DNA of 64,000 nt from RYN-230 sp036509255 (GCA_036509255.1 DATCFY010000058.1:67100-131099), one strand, 5' to 3'. Positions 1-8,985 are shown, numbered from the stretch's first letter. A program made the numbers and translations. Notes: generated by a model from the sequence alone, not told the origin.

Positions 1-2
1 TC

Positions 3-89
3 GACGCGCTCATCCAGACTCTGGAGGGCACCGTCCAGGATGAGCCCGGGTCTCCGGGGCACCGCGAAAATGTCGGCAGGAGTGCGTAA
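3..89 (+). CDS. C-terminal 28 residues of an unidentified protein (5' end outside the window)
   Basis: A reading frame is open from the window edge to a TAA at 87-89, and 16 of its first 19 codons end in G or C, as expected for a real gene here. The visible tail reads DALIQTLEGTVQDEPG and onward, acidic and hydrophilic with no recognisable motif. It lies 74 bp before ogt on the same strand and might be co-transcribed with it. Function cannot be assigned from this fragment. Confidence 0.4.
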   Translation, partial: DALIQTLEGTVQDEPGSPGHRENVGRSA

Positions 90-163
90 TCTCAAGGACG
101 CGTGAACGGGCCGGGCACGGCCGGCCCGGCCCCGGGCGGAGCGGGCAGAAGGCGGATGCGACG

Positions 164-727
164 ATGACCGAACTGGCCTGGGCCACGCTGAGCTCACCGG
201 TCGGGCCGCTCGCGGTGGGCTGCACCCCGGCGGGTGTGGCCCAGCTGTACTTCAGGGCGCCCGGCGGCGCCAGCCGGCGCGAGACGGCCCAGGCCAGCGC
301 CGGGCAGGGCGGTACTGGCCAGGCCAGCACCGGGCTGCTGAGCGCGGCCCGTGACCAGCTGGCGGAGTACTTTGCCGGGCAGCGCCGGCACTTCGACCTG
401 CCGCTGGACTGGTCCGGCTGTTCCCGGGCCCAGCACCAGGTGCTGTCGGTGCTCTACGACTCGGTCGGCTACGGGGAGACGGCCACGTACGGGGACCTGG
501 CGCAGCGCGCCGTCGCCGGGCCAGACGGGATCTCACTCCCGGCGCGGGCCATCGGGCGGATCATGGGCTCGAACCCGCTGCCGCTGATCGTGCCCTGCCA
601 CCGGGTGGTCGCGGGCAACGGGCTGGGTGGCTACAGCGGCGGCACCGGCATCGAGATCAAGCGGTGGCTGCTGATCTTCGAAGGGGCTCTGCCGGCCACC
701 CTGGACTGGAGCCCTGCGGGCGCCTGA
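164..727 (+). CDS. ogt: Methylated-DNA--[protein]-cysteine S-methyltransferase (Ogt/AdaB type)
   Basis: Suicide DNA-repair enzyme that moves the alkyl group from O6-alkylguanine to its own cysteine. The 187-residue protein carries the diagnostic PCHRVV motif with acceptor Cys145, preceded by the helix-turn-helix DNA-binding segment (GETATYGDLAQRA, about 104-116, and ARAIGRIMGSNPLP, about 127-140). The C-terminal GLGGYSGG loop is intact. The N-terminal domain is short and includes a low-complexity Ala/Gln/Gly stretch (about 40-57) that is probably a linker insertion. The next gene, on the opposite strand, converges 26 bp downstream. The family call is secure; Ogt and AdaB names are not separable by sequence alone. 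Confidence 0.93.
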   Translation: MTELAWATLSSPVGPLAVGCTPAGVAQLYFRAPGGASRRETAQASAGQGGTGQASTGLLSAARDQLAEYFAGQRRHFDLPLDWSGCSRAQHQVLSVLYDSVGYGETATYGDLAQRAVAGPDGISLPARAIGRIMGSNPLPLIVPCHRVVAGNGLGGYSGGTGIEIKRWLLIFEGALPATLDWSPAGA

Positions 728-753
728 GCTGGGCGGACCGGGTGCCGGCCGCC

Positions 754-1677
754 TCAGCTGCCTGTCAGGTGATGCTCCTCCAGGGACGCCAGCGCGTTCC
801 ACCCGACGTGCAGCACCCAGAACCCGCCCAGCGGCAGCGGCTGGCTCTCGCGGGCCTTCGCGCCGAGCACCGCGCAGGCCTCCTCCAGGATCACGGAGAG
901 GTTTTCCCGGTGCCCGCAGATCACCGCGGGCAGGCCGGCGCCCAGGACCTCGTCCACCCGGCGGCGGGCGTCCGCCGCGCTGCCCAGCCCCACAGTGAAC
1001 GCGGCGTCGGTCTGCACGGGCTGCCTGGTCACGTCCGCGTAGGCCTGCACGGTGGCGGCGCAGCGCTCGGCGGCCGAGCTGAGCACCCGGGCCGTCCCGT
1101 AGCACCGGAGCAGCGGTGCCAGCTCCTCTTTCTGCTGGCGGCCCACCGGGTCGAGCGGACGCTTCAGGTCGTCGTCATGATCCGCCGCCCGCCACTGATC
1201 CTTGCTGCCCGCCGATGCGTGGCGAACCAGGATCAAAGGCTGCGTGTCAGGCGGGCCGACCGCGAACTCGTCCAGGACACCGATGTCGTGCGGGTAGCTC
1301 AGCCGGTCCCGGGCCTCCGGTACCGCCAGCCAGCCGACCTCGTCCACTTCATCGTTCGGCACGAACCCGGGCTGCGGCCCGTCCGCGGCTCTGGCCGCCC
1401 AGTAATCCACCGTTTTCGGCCGGTTGCCGTGCTGCTGGTAGTGCGTGGACGGCAGGCGCCGCCCCAGGGTCACCCGGACCCCCGTCTCCTCGGCCACCTC
1501 CCGCACCGCGGTCAGCAGGACATGCTCGCCGGGCAGGGCCTTGCCCTTGGGCAAGCTCCAGTCGTCGTACCGGCTGCGGTGGACCAGCGCAACCTCAGGC
1601 CCAGTGGCTCCGGGCCGCCAGAGCACAGCGCCGGCGGCCCGGATCTCGGTCTCTCCAGACTCCCCGCCCAAGGCCAT
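754..1677 (-). CDS. mutT1: Two-domain Nudix hydrolase / histidine phosphatase (MutT1-like)
   Basis: Probable sanitiser of oxidised nucleotides such as 8-oxo-dGTP. The 307-residue protein has a Nudix domain first, with the Nudix box running from about Gly45 to Val67 (GKALPGE...REVAEETG), then a histidine-phosphatase domain starting at about 148 with LILVRHASAG (His153) and a second conserved His in CGHREN. This two-domain order is that of mycobacterial MutT1. Its ATG overlaps the stop codon of ppk by one base (TGATG), so the two are translationally coupled; ppk1 and mutT1 are also neighbours in mycobacteria. Substrate is inferred from the family. Confidence 0.9.
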   Translation of the reverse strand: MALGGESGETEIRAAGAVLWRPGATGPEVALVHRSRYDDWSLPKGKALPGEHVLLTAVREVAEETGVRVTLGRRLPSTHYQQHGNRPKTVDYWAARAADGPQPGFVPNDEVDEVGWLAVPEARDRLSYPHDIGVLDEFAVGPPDTQPLILVRHASAGSKDQWRAADHDDDLKRPLDPVGRQQKEELAPLLRCYGTARVLSSAAERCAATVQAYADVTRQPVQTDAAFTVGLGSAADARRRVDEVLGAGLPAVICGHRENLSVILEEACAVLGAKARESQPLPLGGFWVLHVGWNALASLEEHHLTGS

Positions 1678-3821
1678 CAGCCGTCAGTGGGGTGACCGCG
1701 TCGTTCAAGGAGGTACTGCTGCAGGTCTCGCAAGGGCTTCCCTTCGGCGTCGCGGTGGTGCCTGGCCCACGTGCCGTCCCCGGCCAGCCACCAGGAACTT
1801 GTGCCATCGTCCATCGCCAGGTCGATCAGCGCGCGAAGTTCCTGCTGGTGCGCGAGGGTTTTGGCCCGGCACAAGGCCTCCACCCGGCGGTCCAGGTTGC
1901 GGTGCATCAGATCGGCGCTGCCGATCCAGACTTCGCCCTCGTCGTCCTCGGAGGTGCCGAACGCGTAAATCCGCGAGTGCTCCAGGAAACGCCCGAGGAT
2001 ACTCCGCACCCGGATGGTCTCGGACAGGCCGGGCAGGCCCGGCCGCAGCGCGCAGATACCGCGGGCCCACAGGTCAATCGGCACGCCCGCCATGGACGCG
2101 CGGTAGAGCGCATCGATCACGGCCTCGTCCACGATCGCGTTGCACTTCAGCTGGATCCGCGCCGGGCGGCCCTCCTGCTGCCAGGTCATCTGCCGTTCGA
2201 TCCGTCCCAGCAGCCCAGCCCGCAGGGCGGTCGGGGCCACCAGGAGACGGTGGTAGTCGGTATTCCGGCTGTACCCGGTGAGCACGTTGAACAGGTCCGT
2301 GGCGTCCCCGCCGACCTCGGGGTCCGACGTGAGCAGGCCGTAGTCCTCGTAGAGCCGCGCGGTGGAGGAGTTGTAGTTGCCCGTGCCGATGTGGCAGTAA
2401 CGCCGCAGCGACCCGTCCGGCTCCTCCCGGACCACGAGCGCCATCTTGCAGTGCGTCTTGAGGTCGACGAACCCGTACACCACGTGGCAGCCCGCTTCTT
2501 CCAGCTTGCGCGCCCAGAGGATGTTCGCGCGCTCGTCGAAGCGGGCCTTGAGCTCGACCACCACCACCACCTGCTTGCCCGCCTCGGCCGCGTCGATCAG
2601 CGCCTCGACGATCGGCGAGGAGTCGCTGGTCCGGTACAGGGTCTGCTTGATGGCCAGGACCCGGGGGTCGGCGGCCGCTTCCACCGTCAGCCGCTCCACC
2701 GTGGCGGTGAACGAGTCGTACGGGTGGTGCACCAGCACGTCCCGCCGGTCCAGGGTGGCGAAGACGTCCGCGTCGTGCGGGAACGCCGACTCCGACGGGA
2801 CGAAGGCTGAGTACTTGAGCCGCCGTATGTCGAGGTCAGCGATGGCGTTCAGGCCGGTGAGGTCGAGCGGCCCGGGCAGGTGGTAGACCGCCCGGCGATC
2901 CACGTCCAGCTCGGTGACCAGCCTCTCGAGCACCTCGGGGGAGATCGTTTCCTCCACTTCGAGGCGGACCGCGGGCTCGAAGCGGCGCCGCAGCAGCTCG
3001 CGCTCCAGCGACTGCATCAGGTCCTCGGTGACGTCCTCGTCTACCTCCAGCTCCCGGGTCCTGGTGACGCGGAACACGTGGTGCTCCAGGATGTCCAGCC
3101 CGGTGAACAGCTCGGGCAGGTGCGCGGCGATCACGTCTTCCAGCGGGACGAACCGGTACGTCCCCACCTTGATGAAGCGGGGCAGCAGCGGGGGCACCTT
3201 GACCCGGGCGAACATGGTCACACCCGTATCCGGGTCCGCGATCATGACCGCGAGACTGAGCGACAAACCGGATATATACGGCCATGGGTGGGCCGGATCC
3301 ACGACCAGCGGGGTCAGCACCGGGTAGATCCGGTCCCGGAAGAGCTGCTGCAGCTCGTGCTGCTCCTCTTCGGAGAGCTCCTTCCAGTGCAGGATCTCGA
3401 TGCCCTCTTCGGCCAGCAGCGAGCGGACGGTGGTGTCGAAGTACTCTGCGTGCTCCAGGGTGAGCTCACGCGCCGTCTCCAGCGTGTTCTCCAGCACCTG
3501 GTCGGGGGCCATCTCCGTGGTCACACCCTCCACCGGCAGCCCGGTGGCCATCCGGCGCATCCGGCCCGCGACCCGGACCATGAAGAACTCGTCGAGGTTG
3601 CTGGCGAAGATGGCCATGAAGCGCACCCGCTCGAGCAACGGAACGGTGTCGTCCTGGGCCAGCTCGAGCACCCGCTGGTTGAACCGGAGCCAGCTTCCCT
3701 CGCGCTCGATGTAGCGGTCGGGAGGCAGATCGTCAGCCGGCTTCGCGCCTGCAGGATCGGGCGCTCCGCTCGTGCCCATCTCGTCCTTACTCTGCTGGAA
3801 GCTGACCTCACCGACACTCAT
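1677..3821 (-). CDS. ppk: Polyphosphate kinase 1
   Basis: Makes inorganic polyphosphate reversibly from ATP and links it to stress and phosphate storage. The N-terminal domain begins at DRYIEREGSWLRFNQR; the catalytic region has the conserved DLKTHCKM and YCHIGTGNYN motifs whose histidines are the phosphorylated/essential pair, followed by TARLYEDYGLLT. With the start placed at 3821 (MSVGEVSFQ) the protein is 714 residues, usual for the family. A frame extends to 3929 without a ribosome-binding site; another candidate start at 3779 (MGTSGAP) has AAGGA five bases upstream. The stop overlaps the mutT1-like start. The acidic or Pro-rich first 40 residues are not conserved in the family. Confidence 0.94.
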   Translation of the reverse strand: MSVGEVSFQQSKDEMGTSGAPDPAGAKPADDLPPDRYIEREGSWLRFNQRVLELAQDDTVPLLERVRFMAIFASNLDEFFMVRVAGRMRRMATGLPVEGVTTEMAPDQVLENTLETARELTLEHAEYFDTTVRSLLAEEGIEILHWKELSEEEQHELQQLFRDRIYPVLTPLVVDPAHPWPYISGLSLSLAVMIADPDTGVTMFARVKVPPLLPRFIKVGTYRFVPLEDVIAAHLPELFTGLDILEHHVFRVTRTRELEVDEDVTEDLMQSLERELLRRRFEPAVRLEVEETISPEVLERLVTELDVDRRAVYHLPGPLDLTGLNAIADLDIRRLKYSAFVPSESAFPHDADVFATLDRRDVLVHHPYDSFTATVERLTVEAAADPRVLAIKQTLYRTSDSSPIVEALIDAAEAGKQVVVVVELKARFDERANILWARKLEEAGCHVVYGFVDLKTHCKMALVVREEPDGSLRRYCHIGTGNYNSSTARLYEDYGLLTSDPEVGGDATDLFNVLTGYSRNTDYHRLLVAPTALRAGLLGRIERQMTWQQEGRPARIQLKCNAIVDEAVIDALYRASMAGVPIDLWARGICALRPGLPGLSETIRVRSILGRFLEHSRIYAFGTSEDDEGEVWIGSADLMHRNLDRRVEALCRAKTLAHQQELRALIDLAMDDGTSSWWLAGDGTWARHHRDAEGKPLRDLQQYLLERRGHPTDG

Positions 3822-3986
3822 GTCGTCATTGTCCCCAGTGCCCCGAGCGTCAAGACTGCCGGACCCCCTGTTTTCAATATCACTAAGGGTCGTGTTTGCC
3901 CAGTTCAATAGAGAGTCATTGACCCGCATGGCGAAGCCGAGGGCCAGTCCGGGTCAGGCCAGCGGCGATGGCGGCCTCCCGACCAG

Positions 3987-4005
3987 GGCCAGCCCGGGGC
4001 TGGCC
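3987..4005 (-). terminator. Hairpin downstream of the fprA-like gene
   Basis: GGCCAGC and GCTGGCC flank a 5-nt CCGGG loop, 33 bp beyond the fprA-like stop and before ppk on the same strand. It could end the dxs-fprA transcript. There is no T-tract, which is usual for actinobacterial terminators, so the call rests on position and symmetry only. Confidence 0.4.
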
Positions 4006-4037
4006 AGCACGGGTGACCCCGCGCAGCGCGGCCCTGG

Positions 4038-5444
4038 TCAGTCCGCAGAAGGGCGGCACAGCGCCTCGATGGCCCCCCGGTCACCGATCTTCACCCGCTC
4101 GCCGCGGCCCAGCGCACTGGCCAGCTCCGTCTCGGCGGCCTCGACCCGGAGCCAGTCGATGTAGGTCACCGGCCGCACCCCGCGCGCGGCCAGCACCTCC
4201 GTGAACGGCCGCCGGGCGGGCTGGTCCGCGGGCGCCCCGCCCGCCCCGGGAGCACGGGCGCCCAGGTCAGCGAGCAGGGACCGGACGGTCCCGGCCGCGT
4301 CAGACTTGTTCGTGCCCACCACCCCGGTAGGGCCGCGCTTGAGCCAGCCCGCGACATACTCCCCCGGCAGCGGCGAGCCATCCGGACCCAGGACCCGCCC
4401 CTCGGCGTTGGGTACCGTGGCGGTGTTCTCGTCGAAGGGCACCCCGGCCAGCGGCACGCTCTGGTAGCCGACGCTGCGGAACACCATCTGCGCCGGGATC
4501 GTCTCGTACTCGCCGGTCCCGGTGAAGCGGCCCTGCTCGTCCAGCCGGGTGCGCTCCACGGTCAGCCCGGATACCCGCTCCGTGCCCGCGACCTCGACCG
4601 GGCGGAGCCAGAATCGGATCGCCAGCCTGCGTCCGGCGCCCGCGGCGGGACGCGCGGCCCAGTCCCGCAGCACGGCGAGGTTGCCGCGGACCCGGCGGTC
4701 GCTGTCCGCGAGCTGGGCGCTCTGCCCAGTCGGGTCGAACGCATCCAGGTCCAGCTCGTCTGGCCGCACCTCGATATCCACGTCAGCCAGCTCGCCCAGC
4801 TCACGGAGTTCCTTGGTGGTGAACTTTGCCTGGGCGGGCCCGCGGCGGCCAATCATGTGCACCTCGCGGACCTTGCTATCGGTGAGGGCCTCCAGGACCG
4901 ACTGGGGGATATCCGTGGGGTGCAGCGCGGCCGGGTCCTTGACCAGGATGCGGGCGACGTCCACAGCCACGTTGCCGACCCCGACGACGGCCACGGACTC
5001 TGCGTCCAGGGTGAACGCCTCAGCCGAGGAGTCTGGATGGCCGCAGTACCAGTTGACGAAGTCGGTGGCCGCATAGCTGCCGGGCAGGTCCTCCCCGGGG
5101 ATGCCCATCCGCCGGTCCCGCATGGCCCCCGTCGCGTAGACGACCGCGTCGTAGCTGGCCAGCAGGTCTTCCCGGGTGACGTCGTCACCGAGGTGCACGC
5201 CACCGAGGAACCGCACATCCGGGTGCTCCAGCACGCCACGGAGGTAGCCGGCGATCGACCGGATGGACGGGTGGTCCGGCGCGACGCCGTAGCGGACCAG
5301 GCCATAGGGCGTGGGCAGCCGGTCCAGCACGTCCACCCGCACGGTCCCCGGCGGGGCGAGCGCGGCGGTCTGCTTGATGAGCGCCTCAGCCGTGTAAATG
5401 CCGGCCGGGCCAGAGCCCACCACGGCGACCTCGAGTGTCGTCAC
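4038..5444 (-). CDS. fprA: Ferredoxin/adrenodoxin-type NADP+ reductase (FprA-like)
   Basis: FAD enzyme that passes electrons between NADPH and ferredoxins, feeding cytochrome P450s or iron-sulfur pathways. The 468-residue protein has an N-terminal FAD dinucleotide fold (VVGSGPAGIYTAEAL, about 8-22), the family marker PTPYGLVRYGVAPDHP, an NADP-binding GVGNVAVDVARI segment in the middle, and GWLKRGPTGVVGTNKSDA near the C-terminus, all typical of mycobacterial FprA and adrenodoxin reductase. The start is GTG with a weak GGTGGGG 8 bases upstream. It follows dxs on the same strand; dxs pathway enzymes IspG/IspH need reduced ferredoxin, so a functional link is plausible but inferred. Confidence 0.9.
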   Translation of the reverse strand: MTTLEVAVVGSGPAGIYTAEALIKQTAALAPPGTVRVDVLDRLPTPYGLVRYGVAPDHPSIRSIAGYLRGVLEHPDVRFLGGVHLGDDVTREDLLASYDAVVYATGAMRDRRMGIPGEDLPGSYAATDFVNWYCGHPDSSAEAFTLDAESVAVVGVGNVAVDVARILVKDPAALHPTDIPQSVLEALTDSKVREVHMIGRRGPAQAKFTTKELRELGELADVDIEVRPDELDLDAFDPTGQSAQLADSDRRVRGNLAVLRDWAARPAAGAGRRLAIRFWLRPVEVAGTERVSGLTVERTRLDEQGRFTGTGEYETIPAQMVFRSVGYQSVPLAGVPFDENTATVPNAEGRVLGPDGSPLPGEYVAGWLKRGPTGVVGTNKSDAAGTVRSLLADLGARAPGAGGAPADQPARRPFTEVLAARGVRPVTYIDWLRVEAAETELASALGRGERVKIGDRGAIEALCRPSAD

Positions 5445-5468
5445 GGACGCAACCCCACCGTTCTCCTC

Positions 5469-5489
5469 CTCCAGGATGCTCTCCTGGAG
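5469..5489 (-). terminator. Perfect hairpin between dxs and the fprA-like gene
   Basis: CTCCAGGA and TCCTGGAG form an 8-bp stem around a 5-nt loop, between the dxs stop (5508) and the fprA-like start (5444). A second dyad, CCCCGGGG repeated around the dxs TAA codon, sits immediately beside it. It may be an attenuator that lowers fprA expression relative to dxs, or a terminator with fprA driven separately. Confidence 0.4.
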
Positions 5490-5507
5490 TCTCCTCCCCC
5501 CGGGGCC

Positions 5508-7415
5508 TTATCCCCGGGGGTTTTCCGCCAGCACCGGGTCCAGCTGCGCCACGGCCTCGGTGATCTGCCGGGCCAGGTGCTGCGGGACCAGGCCGACCTC
5601 CTCGAGGATCTCGTCCCGCGAGCCGTGCGCCAGGAACCGCTGGGGCAGGCCGAAGGTCCGGGCCGGAGTGGTCACCCCGGCGTCCCGGAGAAGCCGGCAC
5701 ACGGCGTCGCCGAACCCGCCGGTGACGCCGTTGTCCTCGACCGTCACCACCAGGCGGGCCTGCCGGGCCTCATCGACGAGGGCCGGATCGACCGGCTTGA
5801 CCCAGCGCGGGTCGACCACGGTCACCCCGATGCCCTGATCGGCCAGCCGGTCCGCGGCGACGAGGCAGGTCAGCGCCATCGGGCCGGCCCCGGCCAGGAG
5901 CACGTCAGGGGACGCTCCGCCGTCCGGCCGGCGGAGCACGTCCATGCCGCCCAGCTGCCCGATCGCGTCCACCTCGCTGCCGACGCTGCCCTTGGGGAAG
6001 CGGACCACGGTGGGCCCGTCGCTGATCGCCACCGCCTCGTTCAGCAGCTCGGCGATCCGGGTCGCGTCCCGCGGGGCCGCGATGCGCAGACCCGGGACGA
6101 CCTGCAGGATCGAGCCGTCCCACATCCCGTTGTGGCTGGCCCCGTCCGGGCCGGTCACCCCGGCCCGGTCCAGCACGAACGTGACGGGCAGCCTGTGCAA
6201 GGCCACGTCCATCAGCAGCTGGTCGAAGGCCCGGTTGAGGAATGTGGCATAGATCGCGACGACCGGGTGCAGGCCGCCCATGGCCAGCCCGGCCGCCATG
6301 GTCACGGCGTGCTGCTCGGCGATGCCCACGTCAAAGACCCGGTCCGGGTAGATCTTCGCGAAGGGGGCCAGCTGGGTTGGGTGCAGCATGGCCGCGGTGA
6401 TCGCCACCACATCGGGGCGCCCCCCGCCGACCGAGACGAGCGCGTCGCCGAACACCTCCGACCAGGTCCGCTTGGGCACACCCGGGGCCTGGCCGGCCGG
6501 GGCCGCCGCCGGCACCTGGTGCAGCCGGTCCTCCTCGTTGTCCTCGGCGAGCTGGTACCCGAAGCCTTTCCGGGTGATCGCGTGCACGATCACCGGGCCG
6601 CCGAAGTCGCGGGCCCGGCGCAGTGCTGCCTCCATGGCCTGCTCGTCGTGGCCATCGATGGGGCCCAGGTACTTCAGGCCAAGGTCCTCGAACAGGACCT
6701 GGGGCTGCAGAACGTCCTTGAGGCCCTTCTTCATCCCGTGCAGCGTGCCGTAGATCGGCGGCCCGACGACGGGGGTCCGGGTCAGCGTGGTCTTGATATA
6801 GTCCAGCACGTTCTCGTAGCGCTGGTTGATCCGCACCGTGGCCAGGTGATGGGCTAGCCCGCCGATGGTCGGCTGGTAGGACCGGCCGTTGTCGTTGACC
6901 ACGATGACCAGCCTGCTCTCCCTGGCCACCGCGATGTTGTTCAGCGCCTCCCAGGCCATGCCGCCGGTCAGCGCGCCGTCGCCGATGACCGCGACCACGG
7001 TCCGGTCGGTCTCACCGCGCAGCCGGTACGCCTTGGCCAGCCCATCGGCGTAGGACAGGCTGGTGGACGCGTGGGAGTTCTCCACCACGTCATGCTCGGA
7101 CTCGGCGCGAGAGGGGTAGCCGGACAGCCCGCCGCGCTGGCGCAGCGTGCCGAACTCGGGAACCCGGCCGGTCAGGAGCTTGTGCACGTACGACTGATGG
7201 CCGGTGTCGAACACGATCTTGTCCACCGGCGAGTCGAACACCCGGTGCATGGCGATGGTCAGCTCGACCACCCCGAGGTTGGGCCCGAGGTGACCGCTCG
7301 TCCGCGAGACCGTCTCTATCAGCAGGTCACGGATCTCGCTGGCCAGGACGGGCAGCTGGTCGGGATCCAGCTGCTTGAGGTCTCGCGGGCCGGAGATGGA
7401 TTCCAGCAGGGTCAC
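5508..7415 (-). CDS. dxs: 1-deoxy-D-xylulose-5-phosphate synthase
   Basis: Thiamine-diphosphate enzyme that condenses pyruvate and glyceraldehyde 3-phosphate in the first step of the MEP isoprenoid pathway. I place the start at GTG 7415 (VTLLESISGPRDLKQLD), which has GAGGGAG eight bases upstream; the longer frame adds 51 residues without family similarity. This gives 635 residues, the normal length. Seen motifs: GGLSGYPSRAESEHDVVENSHAS-type active-site region, GDGALTGGMAWEALNN for ThDP/Mg binding, RVFDVGIAEQHAVTMAAG with the catalytic Glu, and DRAGVTGPDGASHNG. The fprA-like gene follows 63 bp downstream. Confidence 0.96.
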   Translation of the reverse strand: MTLLESISGPRDLKQLDPDQLPVLASEIRDLLIETVSRTSGHLGPNLGVVELTIAMHRVFDSPVDKIVFDTGHQSYVHKLLTGRVPEFGTLRQRGGLSGYPSRAESEHDVVENSHASTSLSYADGLAKAYRLRGETDRTVVAVIGDGALTGGMAWEALNNIAVARESRLVIVVNDNGRSYQPTIGGLAHHLATVRINQRYENVLDYIKTTLTRTPVVGPPIYGTLHGMKKGLKDVLQPQVLFEDLGLKYLGPIDGHDEQAMEAALRRARDFGGPVIVHAITRKGFGYQLAEDNEEDRLHQVPAAAPAGQAPGVPKRTWSEVFGDALVSVGGGRPDVVAITAAMLHPTQLAPFAKIYPDRVFDVGIAEQHAVTMAAGLAMGGLHPVVAIYATFLNRAFDQLLMDVALHRLPVTFVLDRAGVTGPDGASHNGMWDGSILQVVPGLRIAAPRDATRIAELLNEAVAISDGPTVVRFPKGSVGSEVDAIGQLGGMDVLRRPDGGASPDVLLAGAGPMALTCLVAADRLADQGIGVTVVDPRWVKPVDPALVDEARQARLVVTVEDNGVTGGFGDAVCRLLRDAGVTTPARTFGLPQRFLAHGSRDEILEEVGLVPQHLARQITEAVAQLDPVLAENPRG

Positions 7416-7680
7416 CTGGGCTGCTCCCTCATGTGAGAAGCGCGGATCTGTGGCGAGTCTATTTCGCCGGGCTCGTGCCGGGCACGGAAGGCTCGCCTTC
7501 CCGGCCCGGAGACCGTCTCCTGCCGTTTGCCCGGGGCTGGCCGCCGGGACATCGTGGCCGGCCAGCATGTCCGGGCATTACCGGCATCTGCGGCACATTA
7601 CCCACATCCGCGCCACGACGCTCCCCCAGGGGATGAACAATGATCCGATCATGGCCCGCAGTTCTGGCCCGCTGCAGGGC
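7416..7680. other. Intergenic region upstream of dxs
   Basis: This stretch between the xylA terminator and the dxs start should hold the leftward dxs promoter. The dxs Shine-Dalgarno is at its left end. I see several GGCC-rich dyads and no convincing promoter hexamers, riboswitch or short gene. Confidence 0.4.
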
Positions 7681-7720
7681 GGCGGGCTGGCCAGGACAGC
7701 ACGCCCCTGGCCAGCCCGCC
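7681..7720 (-). terminator. Terminator of the xylB-xylA operon
   Basis: A perfect 15-bp inverted repeat (GGCGGGCTGGCCAGG and its complement) encloses a 10-nt loop and begins 8 bp past the xylA stop codon. Position and strength make it the likely 3' end of the xyl transcript. No T-run follows, as is common in this phylum. Confidence 0.75.
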
Positions 7721-7728
7721 GGGACCGG

Positions 7729-8892
7729 CTACCGGATGCCGTAGAGGTGCTCGAGGGCGAGCTGGTCGAGGTGCTCATAGCCCAGGCCGCGGGCGGCGAG
7801 GGCGTCGATGTCGGGGGTGTAGCCGGCCACGTCACGCCAGGTTTCCCCCTCCGCCATGGTCGGCACCGCCAGGTTCTCCACCCCCGACGCGGCCAGCGCC
7901 GCCCTGACCTCCGGATCGGCCCGGAACGCGGTCACCTTGTCGCGCAAGATCAGGTAGTTGCGCATGCACGCCGCCGCGGACACCCACACGCCCTCGTCGT
8001 TCTCGGTCCGCGGCGGCTTGTAGTCGAAATGCACCGGCCCGTCGTAGCCGCCGGACACCAGCGCGTCCACCACCCAGAACGCGCCCCGGGCGTTCCCGTT
8101 CCCGAACCGCAGGTCCTGGTCATACCGCGGCCCGTTCTGCCCGTTCAGGTCGATGTGGAACAGCTTCCCGTGCCACAGCGCCTGGCTGATGCCGTGCGCA
8201 TAGTTCAGCGACGCCATCTCCTCGTGCCCGACCTCCGGGTTGATGCCCACCATCTCGGCGTGCTCCAGCTCGTTGATGAAGGCCAGCGCGTGCCCGGCGG
8301 TGGGCAGCAGGATGTCACCCCGCGGCTCGTTCGGCTTTGGCTCGATCGCGAACCGCAGGTCGTGCCCCTGCTCGAGCACGTACCCCGCCAGCAGGTCCAG
8401 GCCTTCCTTGTACCGCGACAGCGCGGCCCGGATGTCTTTCGCCGCACCGGACTCGGCGCCTTCCCGCCCGCCCCAGAACACGTACGTCTTCGCCCCCAGC
8501 TCCGCGGCCAGGTCCAGGTTGCGCATCGTCTTGGCCAGCGCGAACCGGCGGATGTCCCGGTCAGCGGCGGTGAACGCGCCATCCTTGAAGATCGGGTGGC
8601 CGAACAGGTTGGTCGTGGCCGTGGTCACCACCACGCCGGTGTCGTCGAGGGCGCGGCGGAAATCTGCGATCTTCTGGTCCCGTTCCGCGTCCGACGCCTC
8701 GAACGGGAACACGTCGTTGTCGTGAAAATTCACCCCGTACGCGCCCAGCTCGGCGAGCTTGCGCACCGCCCGGTCCGCGGCCATCGGCGGGCGGACCGCC
8801 CCGCCGAACACGTCCACCCCCTGCCAGCCCACCGTCCAGATACCAAACGAGAACTTGTCCTCGGGAGTCGGCACGTACGCGTCTGCAGTCAC
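7729..8892 (-). CDS. xylA: Xylose isomerase
   Basis: Converts D-xylose to D-xylulose (and glucose to fructose in vitro) with two divalent metals. Start taken at GTG 8892 (VTADAYVPTPEDKFSFG) because GAAAGGA lies eight bases upstream and the resulting 387 residues match actinobacterial enzymes. Recognisable motifs are FSFGIWTVGWQGVDVFG, VFWGGREGAESG, and the metal-site segment FAIEPKPNEPRGDILLPT, followed by NPEVGHEEMASLNY and HIDLNGQNGPRYDQDL. It is downstream of xylB with a 93-bp gap that carries a 17-bp tandem duplication. Expression is probably xylose-inducible; no xylR or ROK regulator is present in the window. Confidence 0.96.
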   Translation of the reverse strand: MTADAYVPTPEDKFSFGIWTVGWQGVDVFGGAVRPPMAADRAVRKLAELGAYGVNFHDNDVFPFEASDAERDQKIADFRRALDDTGVVVTTATTNLFGHPIFKDGAFTAADRDIRRFALAKTMRNLDLAAELGAKTYVFWGGREGAESGAAKDIRAALSRYKEGLDLLAGYVLEQGHDLRFAIEPKPNEPRGDILLPTAGHALAFINELEHAEMVGINPEVGHEEMASLNYAHGISQALWHGKLFHIDLNGQNGPRYDQDLRFGNGNARGAFWVVDALVSGGYDGPVHFDYKPPRTENDEGVWVSAAACMRNYLILRDKVTAFRADPEVRAALAASGVENLAVPTMAEGETWRDVAGYTPDIDALAARGLGYEHLDQLALEHLYGIR

Positions 8893-8938
8893 CAGCCAGT
8901 CCTTTCCATAGCAGGCCCCTTCGCCGGAGCCCGTCCAG

Positions 8939-8972
8939 CATGAGCTCTTCCAGTACATGAGCTCTTCCAGTA
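8939..8972. repeat. Perfect 17-bp tandem duplication in the xylB-xylA gap
   Basis: The unit CATGAGCTCTTCCAGTA occurs twice head to tail (8939-8955 and 8956-8972). It lies in the leader of xylA, between the two coding regions. Each copy also introduces an in-frame ATG-like CAT complement, but the better xylA start is downstream at 8892. It looks like a recent slippage duplication. Confidence 0.8.
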
Positions 8973-8985
8973 TCAGCCTGGGCGA

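Noticed and set aside
664..1695. Plus-strand 343-codon frame running through the mutT1-like gene
   Set aside because: It is antisense to a protein with an intact Nudix box and histidine phosphatase motif, and overlaps the end of ogt in another frame.
4857..6857. A 666-codon plus-strand frame across dxs and the fprA-like gene
   Set aside because: It runs opposite two secure genes and is rich in Arg, His, Gln and Gly without recognisable domains.
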